A stretch of DNA of 26,954 nucleotides from Bacteriovoracaceae bacterium UBA1511. GTDB taxonomy: Bacteria; Bdellovibrionota; Bacteriovoracia; Bacteriovoracales; Bacteriovoracaceae. The translations under genes and the position numbers were made by a program. Every line of letters starts with the position of its first letter. The stretch's first letter is position 1. The stretch lies in contig DCQT01000034.1 in assembly GCA_002323535.1 (NCBI GenBank), positions 1 to 26,954 of the forward strand, given 5' to 3'. The notes beneath the pieces were generated by a model. That model saw only the letters and a list, made by a program, of their open reading frames with translations, ran no database searches and was not told the DNA's origin. Below, piece by piece: positions 1 through 8,479 of the stretch.

Positions 1-1
1 G

Positions 2-628
2 AGAAAAAAAATTGGAGTCAAAAGCGCTATGGAGCTTGATGGTGCAAGCGTGTGTACTCAACAAGGAACAACAACTGAGCTTAATATGGCCGATTTTTTT
101 CGCGCGAATCGCTTAAAGTTAAAGCCAGTTGTCTTTGAAAGTAACGAAGAAGTTAACCAGTCATTTATTAAAGGGCGCTGTGATGCTTTAACGACTGATC
201 GATCTGGATTGGCCAGTGAACGATCAAAAATGAAAAATCCCAGTGAGTTTACTATTTTACCTGAAGTCATTTCTAAAGAACCCCTTGCTCCAGCAGTAAG
301 ACATGGTGATGACCAATGGCTTGATGTGGTGAAGTGGACTATCTACGCACTTATTGAAGCTGAGGAACTCAACATTGACTCGAAAAATATCTCAAGTTTT
401 TCTAAATCAAAAAACCCAAGGGTTAGAAGGTTTCTTGGGATTTCTCGTGGAAATGGAAAGGCCTTAGGACTTGATGAAGCGTGGGCGAAAAACACCATTT
501 CTCACGTGGGGAACTATGGTGAAATTTTTGAGCGCCATGTGGGGAAAAACTCACCACTAAAATTAGATAGAGGATTAAACAATCTTTGGTCAAATGGTGG
601 GCTTTTATACGCTCCGCCAGTGAGATAA
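2..628 (+). CDS. aapJ: General L-amino acid ABC transporter, substrate-binding protein (5' truncated)
   Basis: This is the C-terminal ~208 residues of a periplasmic amino-acid-binding protein of the AapJ/BztA type. The open frame runs back to the left edge of the window with no stop, so the signal peptide and first lobe lie outside. The first ATG (position 29) is internal to the protein, because the residues just before it (KKIGVKSA) continue the family sequence. Family hallmarks are the stretch ELDGASVCTQQGTTTELN followed by ADFFR, then RCDALTTDRSGL and LPEVISKEPLAPAVRHGDD. It captures L-amino acids in the periplasm and delivers them to the two permeases encoded next. It opens a four-gene operon, with only 10 nt to the following gene. 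The aap/bzt assignment is firm from motifs and gene order; substrate range is not visible. Confidence 0.93.
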   Translation, partial: RKKIGVKSAMELDGASVCTQQGTTTELNMADFFRANRLKLKPVVFESNEEVNQSFIKGRCDALTTDRSGLASERSKMKNPSEFTILPEVISKEPLAPAVRHGDDQWLDVVKWTIYALIEAEELNIDSKNISSFSKSKNPRVRRFLGISRGNGKALGLDEAWAKNTISHVGNYGEIFERHVGKNSPLKLDRGLNNLWSNGGLLYAPPVR

Positions 629-638
629 AATATCTTAG

Positions 639-1745
639 GTGAATATTAATAAAAAACTATCTTCTAAGATTTTCTCTGCGGCAATTTTAATTATTGTCCT
701 AGGGTCATTTTACTCTTTATTTTCCCAGCTTCAACACAACTTAAGTGCGCAAAACGTGGCCACGGGTTTTGGTTTTCTTGAGTATGAGGCTGGCTTTGAA
801 ATTAGTGAATCAATGATCTCCTATGATAGTTTTGATACCTATAAAAAAGCACTCACCGTTGGCTTTTTTAATACACTCAAAATGGCGGCAGTAGGATGTG
901 CCTTTTCTTTTTTACTGGGCCTTATTTTTGGAGTGATGGGAATTTCAAAAAAGCATGCCCTTAAAAACTTTTCTGAAACTTATATTAATATTACAAGAAA
1001 TATCCCACTGCTTCTTCAACTGTTTTTTTGGTATGCCTTATTTACAGATATTTTTCCTTCGGTAAGAAATGCTCATTCTTTTTTCGGCATTCTTTTAAGT
1101 AATAGAGGCTTTTACTTTCCGGTATTCTCTTCAAGTGTTGTTAATTATCTTTTTGCTTTCTCGATTGTTTTATTAAATCTTGGAATTTTCTATTTTAGTC
1201 TTGTAAAAATTAAAAAGTACAAAGGACTAAGTTTTATTCTTTTATCAATTGTTGGAGTTGTTGGGTGTATCTTTATTTTTTCAATAATCTTTCCAGTTAG
1301 TGCGCCTAAGCTTCAAGGCTTTAATATTTCCGGAGGAAAAAGTTTATCTCCAGAATTTTGCTCGTTGTTTTTAGGCTTAACTATTTATACCGGTGCATTT
1401 ATGGCAGAAATTATTAGATCTGGTATTTTGGCCATCGATAAAGGACAATGGGAAGCGGGAAGAAGCATCGGTTTAAATGATTATCAACTCTTAAGATATG
1501 TGATCATCCCCCAAAGTTTTAAAGTCTCTCTGCCGCCATTAATTTCTCAATTTTTAAATTTAACCAAAAACTCCTCATTGGCCGTGGCCATTGGCTACCC
1601 TGATTTTGTTTCTATAGCGAACACATCAATGAATCAAACAGGTCAAGCAATTGAGCTGGTTGGACTCATAATGGCCATGTATCTTAGTCTCTCTCTTTTA
1701 AGTTCTGGGGTGTTAAATTTTTTCGGGAGATCTTCTCGTGCTTAG
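639..1745 (+). CDS. aapQ: Amino acid ABC transporter permease, AapQ/BztB type
   Basis: Inner-membrane permease of 368 aa in the polar amino-acid uptake family, pairing with the next gene to form the channel. Seen in the sequence: an N-terminal TM segment, the family stretch QNVATGFGFLEYEAGF (about 38-54), the motif RNIPLLLQLFFWYAL after TM2, extra TM segments in the middle as in other AapQ proteins, and the EAA loop GQWEAGRSIGLN near the C-terminus that docks the ATPase. The start is GTG. An in-frame TAG lies immediately upstream (636-638) and the family N-terminus needs residues this far back, so GTG at 639 is effectively the only choice even though no good Shine-Dalgarno precedes it. Its end overlaps the start of the next gene by 8 nt, suggesting translational coupling. 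Confidence 0.94.
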   Translation: MNINKKLSSKIFSAAILIIVLGSFYSLFSQLQHNLSAQNVATGFGFLEYEAGFEISESMISYDSFDTYKKALTVGFFNTLKMAAVGCAFSFLLGLIFGVMGISKKHALKNFSETYINITRNIPLLLQLFFWYALFTDIFPSVRNAHSFFGILLSNRGFYFPVFSSSVVNYLFAFSIVLLNLGIFYFSLVKIKKYKGLSFILLSIVGVVGCIFIFSIIFPVSAPKLQGFNISGGKSLSPEFCSLFLGLTIYTGAFMAEIIRSGILAIDKGQWEAGRSIGLNDYQLLRYVIIPQSFKVSLPPLISQFLNLTKNSSLAVAIGYPDFVSIANTSMNQTGQAIELVGLIMAMYLSLSLLSSGVLNFFGRSSRA

Positions 1746-2763
1746 GCAGTTGAAAAAAAAATATTTTATTGACCTAGGGTCAACTCTGGCGTCCACATTT
1801 ATTTTATGTATCTATCTTTTCGTCGGTTGGTATTTTTTTAATTGGCTAATTATTGATGGAGTTTGGGTTGGTGATGCCAATATTTGTAAAAATAGCTCTG
1901 GTGCGTGTGTTTCATTTTTAAAAGAAAAATTTACGTTTATTCTCTTTGGCGTCTACCCAAGAGAGTATTTATACCGCCCAATTTTAGGAATTGTCCTTTT
2001 GGTTATTGGTTGGATTCATTTTACAAAAAAGAAAAACTGGAACAATTTATTATTTGTTAAGTTTCTGGTTTTGATGATTATCTATTTCGTTCTCCTTAGC
2101 GGATTTGGAGAAAATAAGGTGGAAACATCCAAGTGGGGTGGACTGCCGTTGACACTTCTTTTGTCTATTGTAGGTGTTGCAATTAGTTATCCGGTGGGAA
2201 TTTTATTAGCACTTGGAAGAACCTCAAAACAGGCAGTTCCTAGGTACCTATCAATCGTATATATTGAGCTTATTCGAGGAGTTCCTCTCATTTCTATTTT
2301 ATTTATGTCCTCCGTTTTAATTCCTCTTTTTTTACCGGATGGAATTACTATTAATAAACTCTTTAGAGCTCAACTGGCGATTATCTTTTTTTCTTCCGCC
2401 TACTTTGCTGAGGTTGTCAGAGGAGGGCTTAACTCTATCCCCAAAGGCCAGTGGGAAGGGGCAAAGTCAATTGGACTCAATTACATTCAAACAATCAAGC
2501 TCGTCATTCTACCACAGGCGTTGGTTAAGGTTATTCCTCCCACAGTAAATACAATGATCGGAATGTTTAAAGATACTTCCCTTGTCATTATTATTGCACT
2601 ATTTGATTTAATGGGGACCACAAAGGCCAGTATGACCGATAGTAAATGGCTTGGTTTTAGTGTGGAAGCCTATTTTTTATGTGCGGTTATTTATTTTATA
2701 ATTTGTTCTCGGATGGGACGGTTTTCTAAAAAAGTTGAAGAAGAGTTTCAACGGAGTCACTAA
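1738..2763 (+). CDS. aapM: Amino acid ABC transporter permease, AapM/BztC type
   Basis: Second permease (341 aa) of the general amino-acid importer. The N-terminal third has several hydrophobic helices. The ABC permease core follows, with SKWGGLPLTLLLS, the conserved ELIRGVPLISILF and the EAA loop GQWEGAKSIGLN then ILPQAL. The GTG start at 1738 has a good Shine-Dalgarno (GGGAGA, 7 nt upstream) lying inside the previous gene. The stop TAA overlaps the ATG of the ATPase gene by one base. Both the tight overlaps and the shared family place it in one operon with its neighbours. Confidence is high for the family and for the subunit role. Confidence 0.94.
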   Translation: MLRQLKKKYFIDLGSTLASTFILCIYLFVGWYFFNWLIIDGVWVGDANICKNSSGACVSFLKEKFTFILFGVYPREYLYRPILGIVLLVIGWIHFTKKKNWNNLLFVKFLVLMIIYFVLLSGFGENKVETSKWGGLPLTLLLSIVGVAISYPVGILLALGRTSKQAVPRYLSIVYIELIRGVPLISILFMSSVLIPLFLPDGITINKLFRAQLAIIFFSSAYFAEVVRGGLNSIPKGQWEGAKSIGLNYIQTIKLVILPQALVKVIPPTVNTMIGMFKDTSLVIIIALFDLMGTTKASMTDSKWLGFSVEAYFLCAVIYFIICSRMGRFSKKVEEEFQRSH

Positions 2764-3485
2764 TGATTGAGCTTAAAAATGTTAATAAATGGTACGATGA
2801 TTTTCATGTTTTAAAAGATATTAATCTAAGAATTGAAACTGGAGAAAAAGTCGTTGTTTGTGGCCCTAGTGGTTCCGGGAAATCAACCTTAATCAGATGT
2901 ATTAATAACCTTGAGGAGTATCAACAAGGAGAGATCTTTGTCGATTCAATAGAAGTTCAAGACCTGCAAACCAATATTGAAAAACTTCGAATGGATGTGG
3001 GAATGGTTTTTCAACATTTTAATTTATTTCCTCATCTTAGTATCCTTCAGAACCTGACTATTGGCCCAATGAAGGCAAAAAACATTCCTGAAGAAGAAGC
3101 AAAAAAAACGGCCCTAAAGTTTTTAGATAAAGTAAAAATATTGTCAGAGGCAAATAAATATCCAGATCAATTATCTGGCGGCCAAAAGCAGCGTGTGGCC
3201 ATCGCAAGAACTCTATGTATGGCGCCAAAAATTATTTTATTTGATGAGCCTACCTCTGCTCTAGACCCTGAGATGGTTAAAGAAGTTCTAGATGTAATGA
3301 TCGATCTGGCAAAAGAGGGCATGGCCATGATTTGTGTGACTCACGAGATGGGTTTTGCTAAGAGTGTGGCCGATAGAATTATTTTTATGGATGAAGGGCG
3401 AATTGTAGAAGATGCTACTCCTGAAAACTTTTTTGAAAACTCCACTCAGCCAAGAGTGAAAGAGTTTTTAAGTCAGATATTGTAG
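2763..3485 (+). CDS. aapP: Amino acid ABC transporter ATP-binding protein, AapP/BztD type
   Basis: Cytoplasmic ATPase (240 aa) that powers the amino-acid importer. Motifs visible in order: Walker A GPSGSGKST (34-42), Q-loop in GMVFQHFNLFPH, ABC signature LSGGQKQRVAIA, Walker B IILFDEPTSALDP, and the switch histidine in VTHEMGFA. Length and motif spellings are typical of the GlnQ/AapP subfamily. It starts on the last base of the AapM stop codon, with GGAG 6 nt upstream. It is the last gene of the operon. A weak hairpin followed by a T run lies 36 nt after its stop. Confidence 0.96.
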   Translation: MIELKNVNKWYDDFHVLKDINLRIETGEKVVVCGPSGSGKSTLIRCINNLEEYQQGEIFVDSIEVQDLQTNIEKLRMDVGMVFQHFNLFPHLSILQNLTIGPMKAKNIPEEEAKKTALKFLDKVKILSEANKYPDQLSGGQKQRVAIARTLCMAPKIILFDEPTSALDPEMVKEVLDVMIDLAKEGMAMICVTHEMGFAKSVADRIIFMDEGRIVEDATPENFFENSTQPRVKEFLSQIL

Positions 3486-3520
3486 TCATTATTTTATTTG
3501 CCAAACATAAAGTATCCTTG

Positions 3521-3545
3521 TCAGAATTTAGGTTCTGATTTTTTT
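3521..3545 (+). terminator. Weak intrinsic terminator after the amino-acid importer operon
   Basis: A 6-bp inverted repeat TCAGAA/TTCTGA with a 6-nt loop is followed directly by seven T residues. The stem has only two G-C pairs, so termination may be partial. It sits between the importer operon and the carboxypeptidase gene. The flanking CCTTG (3516-3520) and CAAGG (3546-3550) are also complementary, so a larger fold could include the carboxypeptidase Shine-Dalgarno. Confidence 0.5.
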
Positions 3546-3556
3546 CAAGGATGAAT

Positions 3557-4987
3557 ATGTCAAAAAAATTAATTTCGATTTTTATTTTTATTGCGTTGGC
3601 GTCAAATGCCTTTGCTTCCATGTTTCATGGTGATCATGATCACTCAAATGTACCTGAGGAATTCAAAACACCAAAAACGATGTTTGCTAATATCCAACTA
3701 AAAAATCTTAAGCGTGAAGTGTCGGTGCTTAAGTCATTGGATGTGGATATTTTAGGGGTCAACCTTAAAGAGAAAAATGTTGATGTTCTTTTAACAAGTA
3801 AACAACTTGAAAATTTAGAGCAAAAGAAATTTATTATAAATATGGTGACGGAGAAAAGTCTTTTAAGACGTCCCGACCAAGAATATAAAAACTCTGAAGA
3901 GATTGCTGCGTTTTTAACCTCCATGAGTGAGCAGTACAGCTCAATCTCTAAATTAATTAAAATTGGAGAATCCGTTGAAGGCAGAGATATTTGGGCGATT
4001 AAGATTTCTGATAATCCAGAGTCTGATGAATTAGAACCGGCGATCTTATTTAATAGTATGCACCACGCTAGGGAAGTGATGACTCCGGAGGTGGGGATTG
4101 ATATTGTTGAGTATCTCTTATCAAACTATTCAACAGACTCAAGGGTTAAAAATTGGGTTGATTCAAACGAGATTTTTGTTGTTCCGATGCTTAATGTTGA
4201 CGGTAACAATAGAGTTTGGACAAGAGATTCGATGTGGAGAAAAAACACTCAAGGTGGATATGGAGTTGATATTAACAGAAATTACCCTCACCGCTGGGCC
4301 AGCTGTAACGGTTCAAGTGGATCGCGTTGGTCACAAACATATCGAGGTCCAGAGGCAGCTAGTGAGCCTGAGACAAGAGCGCTAATGGGATTAGTGTCTA
4401 ATATCAAGCCTGTTTTTAATATTTCATATCATAGCTATAGTGAGCTTGTTTTATATCCTTATGGATGCCCTGGTGAAAAAACAGCAACACACGCGCTTGT
4501 TTCAAGTATTGGACAAAAAATTGGTGAGCTTCTTGATTACACGCCAGGGACTCCTTGGGAGATTCTTTATGGAGTTGATGGGGGAGACGTTGATTGGATG
4601 TACGCGGATGAACAGGTTATTCCATACGTGATTGAACTGAACTCCACAAGAGAAGGGTTTCAACCAAGCTACTCTAAGTGGAGAGATAAAACGGTGGAAA
4701 GAAATAGGCCAGCTTGGATGCACCTTCTGGATCGGCTAGAGCAGTCGGGAGTAAGAGGTCTTGTTTATGATGAAAATCAAAACCTCACAGATAAATTTAC
4801 TGTAGAGGTTTTAGACTCTAGAGGGAATAAAGTTCAAGACTACAGAGGAAATCCTGATGGGAGCTTTCATATTGTATTGGCTGAAGGTGACTACAAGCTA
4901 AATATTAAAAGAACAGACTCAAGATCTGTAAAAGTGGAGACACTAAGCGTCTCGTCTAATAGAGAGGATATTGAAGTAAGATTCTAG
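3557..4987 (+). CDS. Secreted M14 family zinc carboxypeptidase
   Basis: Exported metallocarboxypeptidase, 476 aa from the chosen start, which would trim C-terminal residues from peptides. Visible features: a signal peptide (MSKKLISI then a hydrophobic core ending NAFA), a His-rich stretch HGDHDH just after it, a propeptide-like segment to about residue 105, then the M14 catalytic domain. Zinc ligands are H170 and E173 (HHAREVMTPE) and H292 (SYHSYSE). N240/R241 (INRNYPHRW) matches the carboxylate-binding pair, and E360 (IELNSTREGF) is the catalytic glutamate. A short C-terminal domain from about 398 resembles the beta-sandwich (CarboxypepD_reg-like) tail of CPD/T-type enzymes. ATG 3557 is preferred over the in-frame ATG at 3551 because AAGG ends at 3550, 6 nt from 3557 but touching 3551. 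All catalytic residues are present, so it should be active. Likely role is protein digestion outside the cytoplasm. Confidence 0.93.
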   Translation: MSKKLISIFIFIALASNAFASMFHGDHDHSNVPEEFKTPKTMFANIQLKNLKREVSVLKSLDVDILGVNLKEKNVDVLLTSKQLENLEQKKFIINMVTEKSLLRRPDQEYKNSEEIAAFLTSMSEQYSSISKLIKIGESVEGRDIWAIKISDNPESDELEPAILFNSMHHAREVMTPEVGIDIVEYLLSNYSTDSRVKNWVDSNEIFVVPMLNVDGNNRVWTRDSMWRKNTQGGYGVDINRNYPHRWASCNGSSGSRWSQTYRGPEAASEPETRALMGLVSNIKPVFNISYHSYSELVLYPYGCPGEKTATHALVSSIGQKIGELLDYTPGTPWEILYGVDGGDVDWMYADEQVIPYVIELNSTREGFQPSYSKWRDKTVERNRPAWMHLLDRLEQSGVRGLVYDENQNLTDKFTVEVLDSRGNKVQDYRGNPDGSFHIVLAEGDYKLNIKRTDSRSVKVETLSVSSNREDIEVRF

Positions 4988-4997
4988 TCTTTAAAAT

Positions 4998-5822
4998 TTA
5001 AAGCTGCTCTTCTTGGCCAAGGGAATTGAAAAAATCAATAATCTCTTGGCCATCTTTTTTTAATAAATCTACAATTTTTTGTTTATTAAGAGCATTACTT
5101 TCTGGCACTAAAAACCTTTGATTTATAAAGGTAATCTCTCCAGATATTTTCAGTGGTGTAATTTTTGTTTTTATACAAGTTTTAAGCTCAAGACTAAATT
5201 GTTTTTCAAACTTAACTTCTTGGTGAATGAATTTTTCGGGTTTGTCCTTTTGAGATATGTGAAATGATAGGGTTTGTTTTTCTGTTTCAGGTTCACCCTT
5301 TATTTTTGTGGCAAAAATAAAGTCATCGACATATTCAATATTGATTAGTTCGTTTGTTTCCACATCAAATGAGCAATTTCTCTTGGGAGCTCTAGTCTCA
5401 GTATCAAATACCTCAAGCCGAGAAGCCCCTAGTGAGTAAATGTAAAAGGGGTTTTCATCTTTTGTATAAATTTCCCATTTTTGAAGAGTTTGATCGATAG
5501 AGTATTTTCGAAATTCTACTAGCTTATTTTCCTTAAAAACATTTAGGCTGTTAAGAAACAGCTTTTCATCTACTTTGTACGCCATGGCCAATGTTTTAGT
5601 GTCATCTTTTATATTTATGTACTCATTTTTCTCTTTTAAACGACAATTAAAGTACATCTCTTTATTTAGTGTTGGTTCGATAATGTTTACGGGATCTATC
5701 ATTGAGTCTGATGGGCAGGATAATAGGTTAGATGACTCATCAGCTGGCATCCTAGAGTGTGCACTCGTAATGAAAGTAAAGCTAGTAATAAGAAAAACTA
5801 AAATAATGAATAAACGCCACAT
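4998..5822 (-). CDS. Exported hypothetical protein, 274 aa
   Basis: I do not recognise the family. The first ~22 residues (MWRLFIILVFLITSF and a following Ser/Ala-rich end) form a clear Sec signal peptide, so the product is probably periplasmic or secreted. The mature part is hydrophilic and beta-rich in appearance, with four cysteines (in LLSCPSD, NCRLK, RNCSFD and LKTCIK) that could make two disulfides. It is convergent with the carboxypeptidase gene: the stops lie 11 nt apart around a 7-bp A/T palindrome. A promoter candidate lies 23-51 nt upstream (see 5845-5873), giving a very short leader. No strong Shine-Dalgarno is visible. Coding status is supported by length and signal peptide, not by homology. 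Confidence 0.75.
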   Translation of the reverse strand: MWRLFIILVFLITSFTFITSAHSRMPADESSNLLSCPSDSMIDPVNIIEPTLNKEMYFNCRLKEKNEYINIKDDTKTLAMAYKVDEKLFLNSLNVFKENKLVEFRKYSIDQTLQKWEIYTKDENPFYIYSLGASRLEVFDTETRAPKRNCSFDVETNELINIEYVDDFIFATKIKGEPETEKQTLSFHISQKDKPEKFIHQEVKFEKQFSLELKTCIKTKITPLKISGEITFINQRFLVPESNALNKQKIVDLLKKDGQEIIDFFNSLGQEEQL

Positions 5823-5844
5823 AATTAACTACTTTTTTATCTTT

Positions 5845-5873
5845 ATTTAATTAGCTAGCAATCCAAGTGCCAA
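5845..5873 (-). promoter_or_regulatory. Candidate sigma70 promoter for the minus-strand exported protein
   Basis: On the minus strand TTGGCA (5873-5868) and TTAAAT (5850-5845) are separated by 17 nt. Transcription would start near 5838 and leave about 16 nt of leader before the ATG at 5822. The match is moderate and the region is AT-rich, so chance is possible. Confidence 0.35.
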
Positions 5874-5884
5874 TATTATCTGTG

Positions 5885-5925
5885 AATTTTTCTCCTTTCT
5901 GAGAAAAATTGTCTAAAATATAGAC
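5885..5925. promoter_or_regulatory. Two adjacent perfect inverted repeats between divergent genes (candidate operator)
   Basis: AATTTTTCTC (5885-5894) and GAGAAAAATT (5901-5910) form a perfect 10-bp inverted repeat with a 6-nt gap. It is followed without a gap by GTCTA/TAGAC (5911-5925) with a 5-nt spacer. Neither has a T tail, so they are not obvious terminators. They lie in the 142-bp gap between two divergent exported-protein genes, next to a possible TTGTCT (5909-5914) -35 for the plus-strand gene. An operator, or RNA structure in a leader, is the likely reading. Confidence 0.4.
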
Positions 5926-5964
5926 AGGTATTAAATATTTTTCCTTTGATTAAAGTGGGTATAG

Positions 5965-6621
5965 ATGTTTATTGGATTGGCCAAGGTTTTAAAAAACTTC
6001 ATTGTTTCACTAATTTTTTTCACTTCTTTTAATGGTTTTTGTTTGAACTCGAAAGCTATTGATGATTCAGAATTAAAGAATAATCAATTTATTGTATCTG
6101 GGCTTTTTGGTGGAGTCGTTTGTAAGGAAAATAACTTGATATATAAAAAACCAGTGATCACCCCATGCACAATAAGAACGGGAAAAAATTCTTTTCTTGA
6201 AATGAAAAAAGAAAATGGTGCAAAGATTGTCGTTGGACCTAATACTGAAATAGAGTTTCAACCCAATTTAATTGACATAAAAAATGGGAGTTTTCGCGTC
6301 TTGGGAGAACATGAAATTGCAATTTCTGGCTTTGGACAGAGGTTAAAAAGATCAGTAGGTGACCAATTATTTTTTACTTCAAAAGTTTTTGAGGAGCTCG
6401 AGTTTTTAAGTCTTGAAAATAAAATTACATTTTATGAGACTCATATTATGGACGGTATAAAAAAAGAAGGAGAGACTAAGGTTCCAGCAGGGTCTTGGGC
6501 GAGTATCGGTGGACGTTTTGGAAAGACTCTAGGGGATTTTTACGAATTATCTGATGAGCAGATAGAGTACTTCAAGTCTTTTCTTTTACCACAACAGTCT
6601 TTGAAAGTACGTCATGAATAA
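5965..6621 (+). CDS. Exported FecR-like domain protein
   Basis: Protein of 218 aa with an N-terminal hydrophobic signal segment (about 7-27: VLKNFIVSLIFF). The middle resembles a FecR domain: CTIRTGKNSFLEMK, then NGAKIVVGPNTEIEF, then DIKNGSFRV. This is the usual order of IRTG..S..E, G..V.LGPNTE and L..G..RV. No sigma-factor gene or TonB receptor lies nearby, so a FecIR signalling role is unlikely. In bdellovibrios and myxobacteria similar stand-alone FecR proteins are common and their role is not known. The ATG at 5965 has only a weak Shine-Dalgarno. The 3' end overlaps the convergent RDD gene by 50 nt. Family call is moderate because it rests on pattern resemblance. Confidence 0.72.
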   Translation: MFIGLAKVLKNFIVSLIFFTSFNGFCLNSKAIDDSELKNNQFIVSGLFGGVVCKENNLIYKKPVITPCTIRTGKNSFLEMKKENGAKIVVGPNTEIEFQPNLIDIKNGSFRVLGEHEIAISGFGQRLKRSVGDQLFFTSKVFEELEFLSLENKITFYETHIMDGIKKEGETKVPAGSWASIGGRFGKTLGDFYELSDEQIEYFKSFLLPQQSLKVRHE

Positions 6622-7126
6622 AAAGTCCTTCCTTTTGGAGAAGAAAGTGGATAATCACTGCAGGTAACACCGCCAGTTCCAAAAACTTAAAAATTAGCTC
6701 TCTTGCAAAAATCCTTATTAAACCGATCGGTTCAAAGCTGTGATATCTATATGTATGAAGCTTGAAATACCTTTTACCAATAGTTGCTGTTTTATACTTA
6801 TAGAGGAAGTAATAGTATCCAACAAAGACGGTTAAGATATTGATCGATTGAAGGAGAAATTGTGCTATTTCATAACGATCTTGGTAAGGAGAGAAACCGT
6901 ATGTGCCACCGCTAATAACATGGAATATATGGTCAATGTAAAAGTGAATTGGAGTAATTATTAATCCAATTATCGTATAGTCTATAAGGCTCGCGGCTAC
7001 TCTTTTGAGTAAGTTTTTCTCTGGACTAAAATAGGCAGACCAATCAATCGGTTTTACTTCCCAGGCAACTACTGGTGTGATGTAAAACTCCTCTTCTTTT
7101 GGAACTTGTTCATTTATCGCTTCCAT
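6572..7126 (-). CDS. RDD family inner-membrane protein
   Basis: Small membrane protein of 184 aa with three to four hydrophobic segments. RDD hallmarks are visible: R42 and D49 in KRVAASLIDY at the start of TM1, a basic TIGKRYF segment after TM2, and FIHDVLSKTVVV near the C-terminus with the conserved His-Asp. The ~35 N-terminal residues are acidic and cytoplasmic. The function of most RDD proteins is unknown; some have been linked to Na+(Li+)/H+ exchange, but nothing here shows that. It is divergent from the ampG-like gene and overlaps the FecR-like gene tail to tail by 50 nt. Confidence 0.85.
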   Translation of the reverse strand: MEAINEQVPKEEEFYITPVVAWEVKPIDWSAYFSPEKNLLKRVAASLIDYTIIGLIITPIHFYIDHIFHVISGGTYGFSPYQDRYEIAQFLLQSINILTVFVGYYYFLYKYKTATIGKRYFKLHTYRYHSFEPIGLIRIFARELIFKFLELAVLPAVIIHFLLQKEGLFIHDVLSKTVVVKEKT

Positions 7127-7222
7127 ATTCTATTATCGGCATAAGGCCTTGTTAGTTTTATTCATTTTTCTTCTCTGGGTAAAAATGATTAAATAAATAT
7201 TGTTTTTTACACGGGAATTTTT

Positions 7223-8479
7223 ATGCTTGAGATCTTAAAACAATGCTTTACCAAAAAGATGCTTATTCAATTTTTTATGGGGGTATATTCTGGGCTTCCA
7301 TTACTTTTAGTGGGCAGTACATTGCAAGCATGGATGAGAGAGCAGGGGATTAACTTAAAAACAATAGGAATTTTTGCCCTTGTTGGAATGCCTTATACTC
7401 TAAAGTTTTTATGGTCTCCATTTATTGATCGATTTAAGTTACCAATTCTCGATAGAAGAAGAGGCTGGATGGCAATCACTCAAATAGTTCTAGCGGGTCT
7501 TTTATTTTTTATGAGTTTACTCAACCCCTCGGAGCAAACAATTTTATTGGCAACTGTTGCCTTCCTTATTAGTTTTTCCAGTGCTACGCAAGATATTGTT
7601 ATAGACGCCTATAGACGGGAGGCATTGACTGATGAAGAGCTAGGTCTTGGATCAAGCCTTTATGTAAATGGTTATCGAGTGGCGATTATCTTATCGGGAG
7701 CGATGGCCCTCGCCATGGCAGAGTCTATGCCTTGGTCAAGAGTTTATCAAATAATGGCCCTGATGATGGGCTCAGGAGTTGTTTTTACTTTCCTTGCTTC
7801 TTCTACGGAGGATCAAGCCGCCGAGCATGCACCTAAATCAATGAAAGAAGCCGTGATTGGTCCGTTTATGGAGTACCTGAAAAGAAAAGATGCCATCACC
7901 ATGCTGCTTTTTATTTTATTTTATAAAGTGGGTGACTCCATGGCCGCTCACATGTCTATGCCACTTTATATTGATTTGGGTTATTCTAAATCAGAAATTG
8001 CAAAGATCGCTAAAGGTATAGGGATGGTCGCCACGATAACTGGAGGAACTCTTGGTGGTGTAATGATGATACGGCTTGGCGTAAATAAAGCCTTATGGAT
8101 TTTTGGATCTTTGCAGATGGTTTCTACTGCAGGTTTCAGTGTTCTTGCCAGCATATCTAAAAGCCTTATTGGTTTAAGCACTGTTATTGGTGTAGAAAAC
8201 TTATGTTCAGGAATGGGAACGACGGCATTTGTTGCTTTTATGGCGTCTATCACAAATAAAAAATTTACAGCAACTCAATATGCTCTACTTACATCACTCA
8301 TGGGGGTTCCTAGGGTCATTGCCTCTGCACCCACAGGTTGGATGGTTCAAAATATGGGCTACCCCATGTTTTTTATTTTTTGCACCTTAATTGCAGTGCC
8401 AGGACTTTTACTACTAGGTAAGTTCGCCCCTTTTAATGAAAAAAAGGAGCAGACAACTTTAGAAGCAAAGGAAGCCTAA
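7223..8479 (+). CDS. ampG: AmpG-like muropeptide permease (MFS)
   Basis: Twelve-TM major facilitator, 418 aa. The N-terminal signature of AmpG is clear: GVYSGLPLLLVGSTLQAWMR followed by LVGMPYTLKFLWSPFIDR. Also typical are SSATQDIVIDAYRREAL and the loop after TM6. AmpG imports GlcNAc-1,6-anhydroMurNAc peptides from the periplasm for peptidoglycan recycling; in a predator it could also bring in host-derived fragments, which is inference. The ATG at 7223 follows an ACGGGA stretch 7 nt upstream. It is convergent with nhaC and the two stop codons overlap by 4 nt. An MFS drug exporter is less likely given the signature motifs. Confidence 0.9.
   Translation: MLEILKQCFTKKMLIQFFMGVYSGLPLLLVGSTLQAWMREQGINLKTIGIFALVGMPYTLKFLWSPFIDRFKLPILDRRRGWMAITQIVLAGLLFFMSLLNPSEQTILLATVAFLISFSSATQDIVIDAYRREALTDEELGLGSSLYVNGYRVAIILSGAMALAMAESMPWSRVYQIMALMMGSGVVFTFLASSTEDQAAEHAPKSMKEAVIGPFMEYLKRKDAITMLLFILFYKVGDSMAAHMSMPLYIDLGYSKSEIAKIAKGIGMVATITGGTLGGVMMIRLGVNKALWIFGSLQMVSTAGFSVLASISKSLIGLSTVIGVENLCSGMGTTAFVAFMASITNKKFTATQYALLTSLMGVPRVIASAPTGWMVQNMGYPMFFIFCTLIAVPGLLLLGKFAPFNEKKEQTTLEAKEA

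Noticed and set aside
4989..5003. CTTTAAA/TTTAAAG palindrome at the carboxypeptidase 3' end as a terminator
   Set aside because: The stem has only one G-C pair and no T run on either side; it overlaps the stop of the opposite gene. Too weak to call.
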